Shown here: positions 63,905-64,000 of the stretch, in pieces
Layout of the letters: each line of letters begins with the position of its first letter
How positions within the stretch are numbered: position 1 is the stretch's first letter
DNA from: Candidula unifasciata
Taxonomy: Eukaryota; Mollusca; Gastropoda; Stylommatophora; Geomitridae
NCBI GenBank assembly: GCA_905116865.2
Contig: CAJHNH020000827.1
Span: 89,501-153,500 of the forward strand
Length of the DNA stretch: 64,000 bases
Reading direction: 5' to 3'
The notes under the pieces: generated by a model
Database searches by the model: none
The model's input: only the letters and a program-made list of their open reading frames with translations
What the model was told of the DNA's origin: nothing
Position numbers and translations under genes: made by a program

Positions 63905-64000
<96 letters not shown>
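63905..64000. repeat. (GATA)n microsatellite, runs off window
   Basis: At least 24 units, same motif as 868-1394. Confidence 0.99.

Overview
The window is animal nuclear DNA: one spliced gene with phase-compatible introns, embedded in dense interspersed and tandem repeats. The repeat mix (several tRNA-headed SINE families, decayed LINEs, long GATA, GA and CA tracts, and many 20-70 bp minisatellites) suggests a lophotrochozoan, most likely a gastropod mollusc. That assignment is inference. No bacterial gene, CRISPR array, rRNA gene or intact tRNA gene is visible.

Positions 1-23172 (+ strand) hold one gene, a phosphatidylinositol 5-phosphate 4-kinase (PIP4K2 type). Nine coding exons join in frame into 374 residues plus a stop: 2469-2566, 4659-4755, 7643-7795, 8882-9028, 10251-10289, 11303-11416, 13923-14087, 16959-17085 and 22988-23172. 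The first coding exon (about 45 residues in relatives) must lie left of the window. Introns carry a 43-bp minisatellite, about 530 bp of GATA, a 33-bp minisatellite, an 80-base poly-G run, many SINE copies, LINE 3' fragments and a decayed LINE (17860-20766).

From 23.2 to 48 kb there is no recognisable gene. This stretch holds a mariner-type MITE just behind the kinase stop codon, 34-bp and 60-bp minisatellites, a piggyBac remnant with TTAA sites, a minisatellite that appears to have grown from a LINE reverse-transcriptase tail, and further arrays of 22, 26/35, 70, 39 and 31 bp. Around 48.25-48.75 kb a CCAAT box, a TCACGTGA E-box and a short ATG exon with a donor may mark the start of a second gene, unproven.

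From 49 to 64 kb there are RNase H-bearing LINE remnants (one split by a SINE with a 13-bp target duplication), a 27-bp satellite with 108-bp higher-order structure, more LINE ends, a SPIN-like hAT element, a pogo-like MITE, a foldback element and a second GATA tract at the window edge.

No unknown multi-gene system was found. The most informative observations are the SPIN-like hAT copy, the nested TTAA MITE, the LINE-derived minisatellite, the piggyBac deletion derivative and a Thr-to-Met change in the GTP-sensing motif of the kinase. SINE family letters A-K are labels local to this report.
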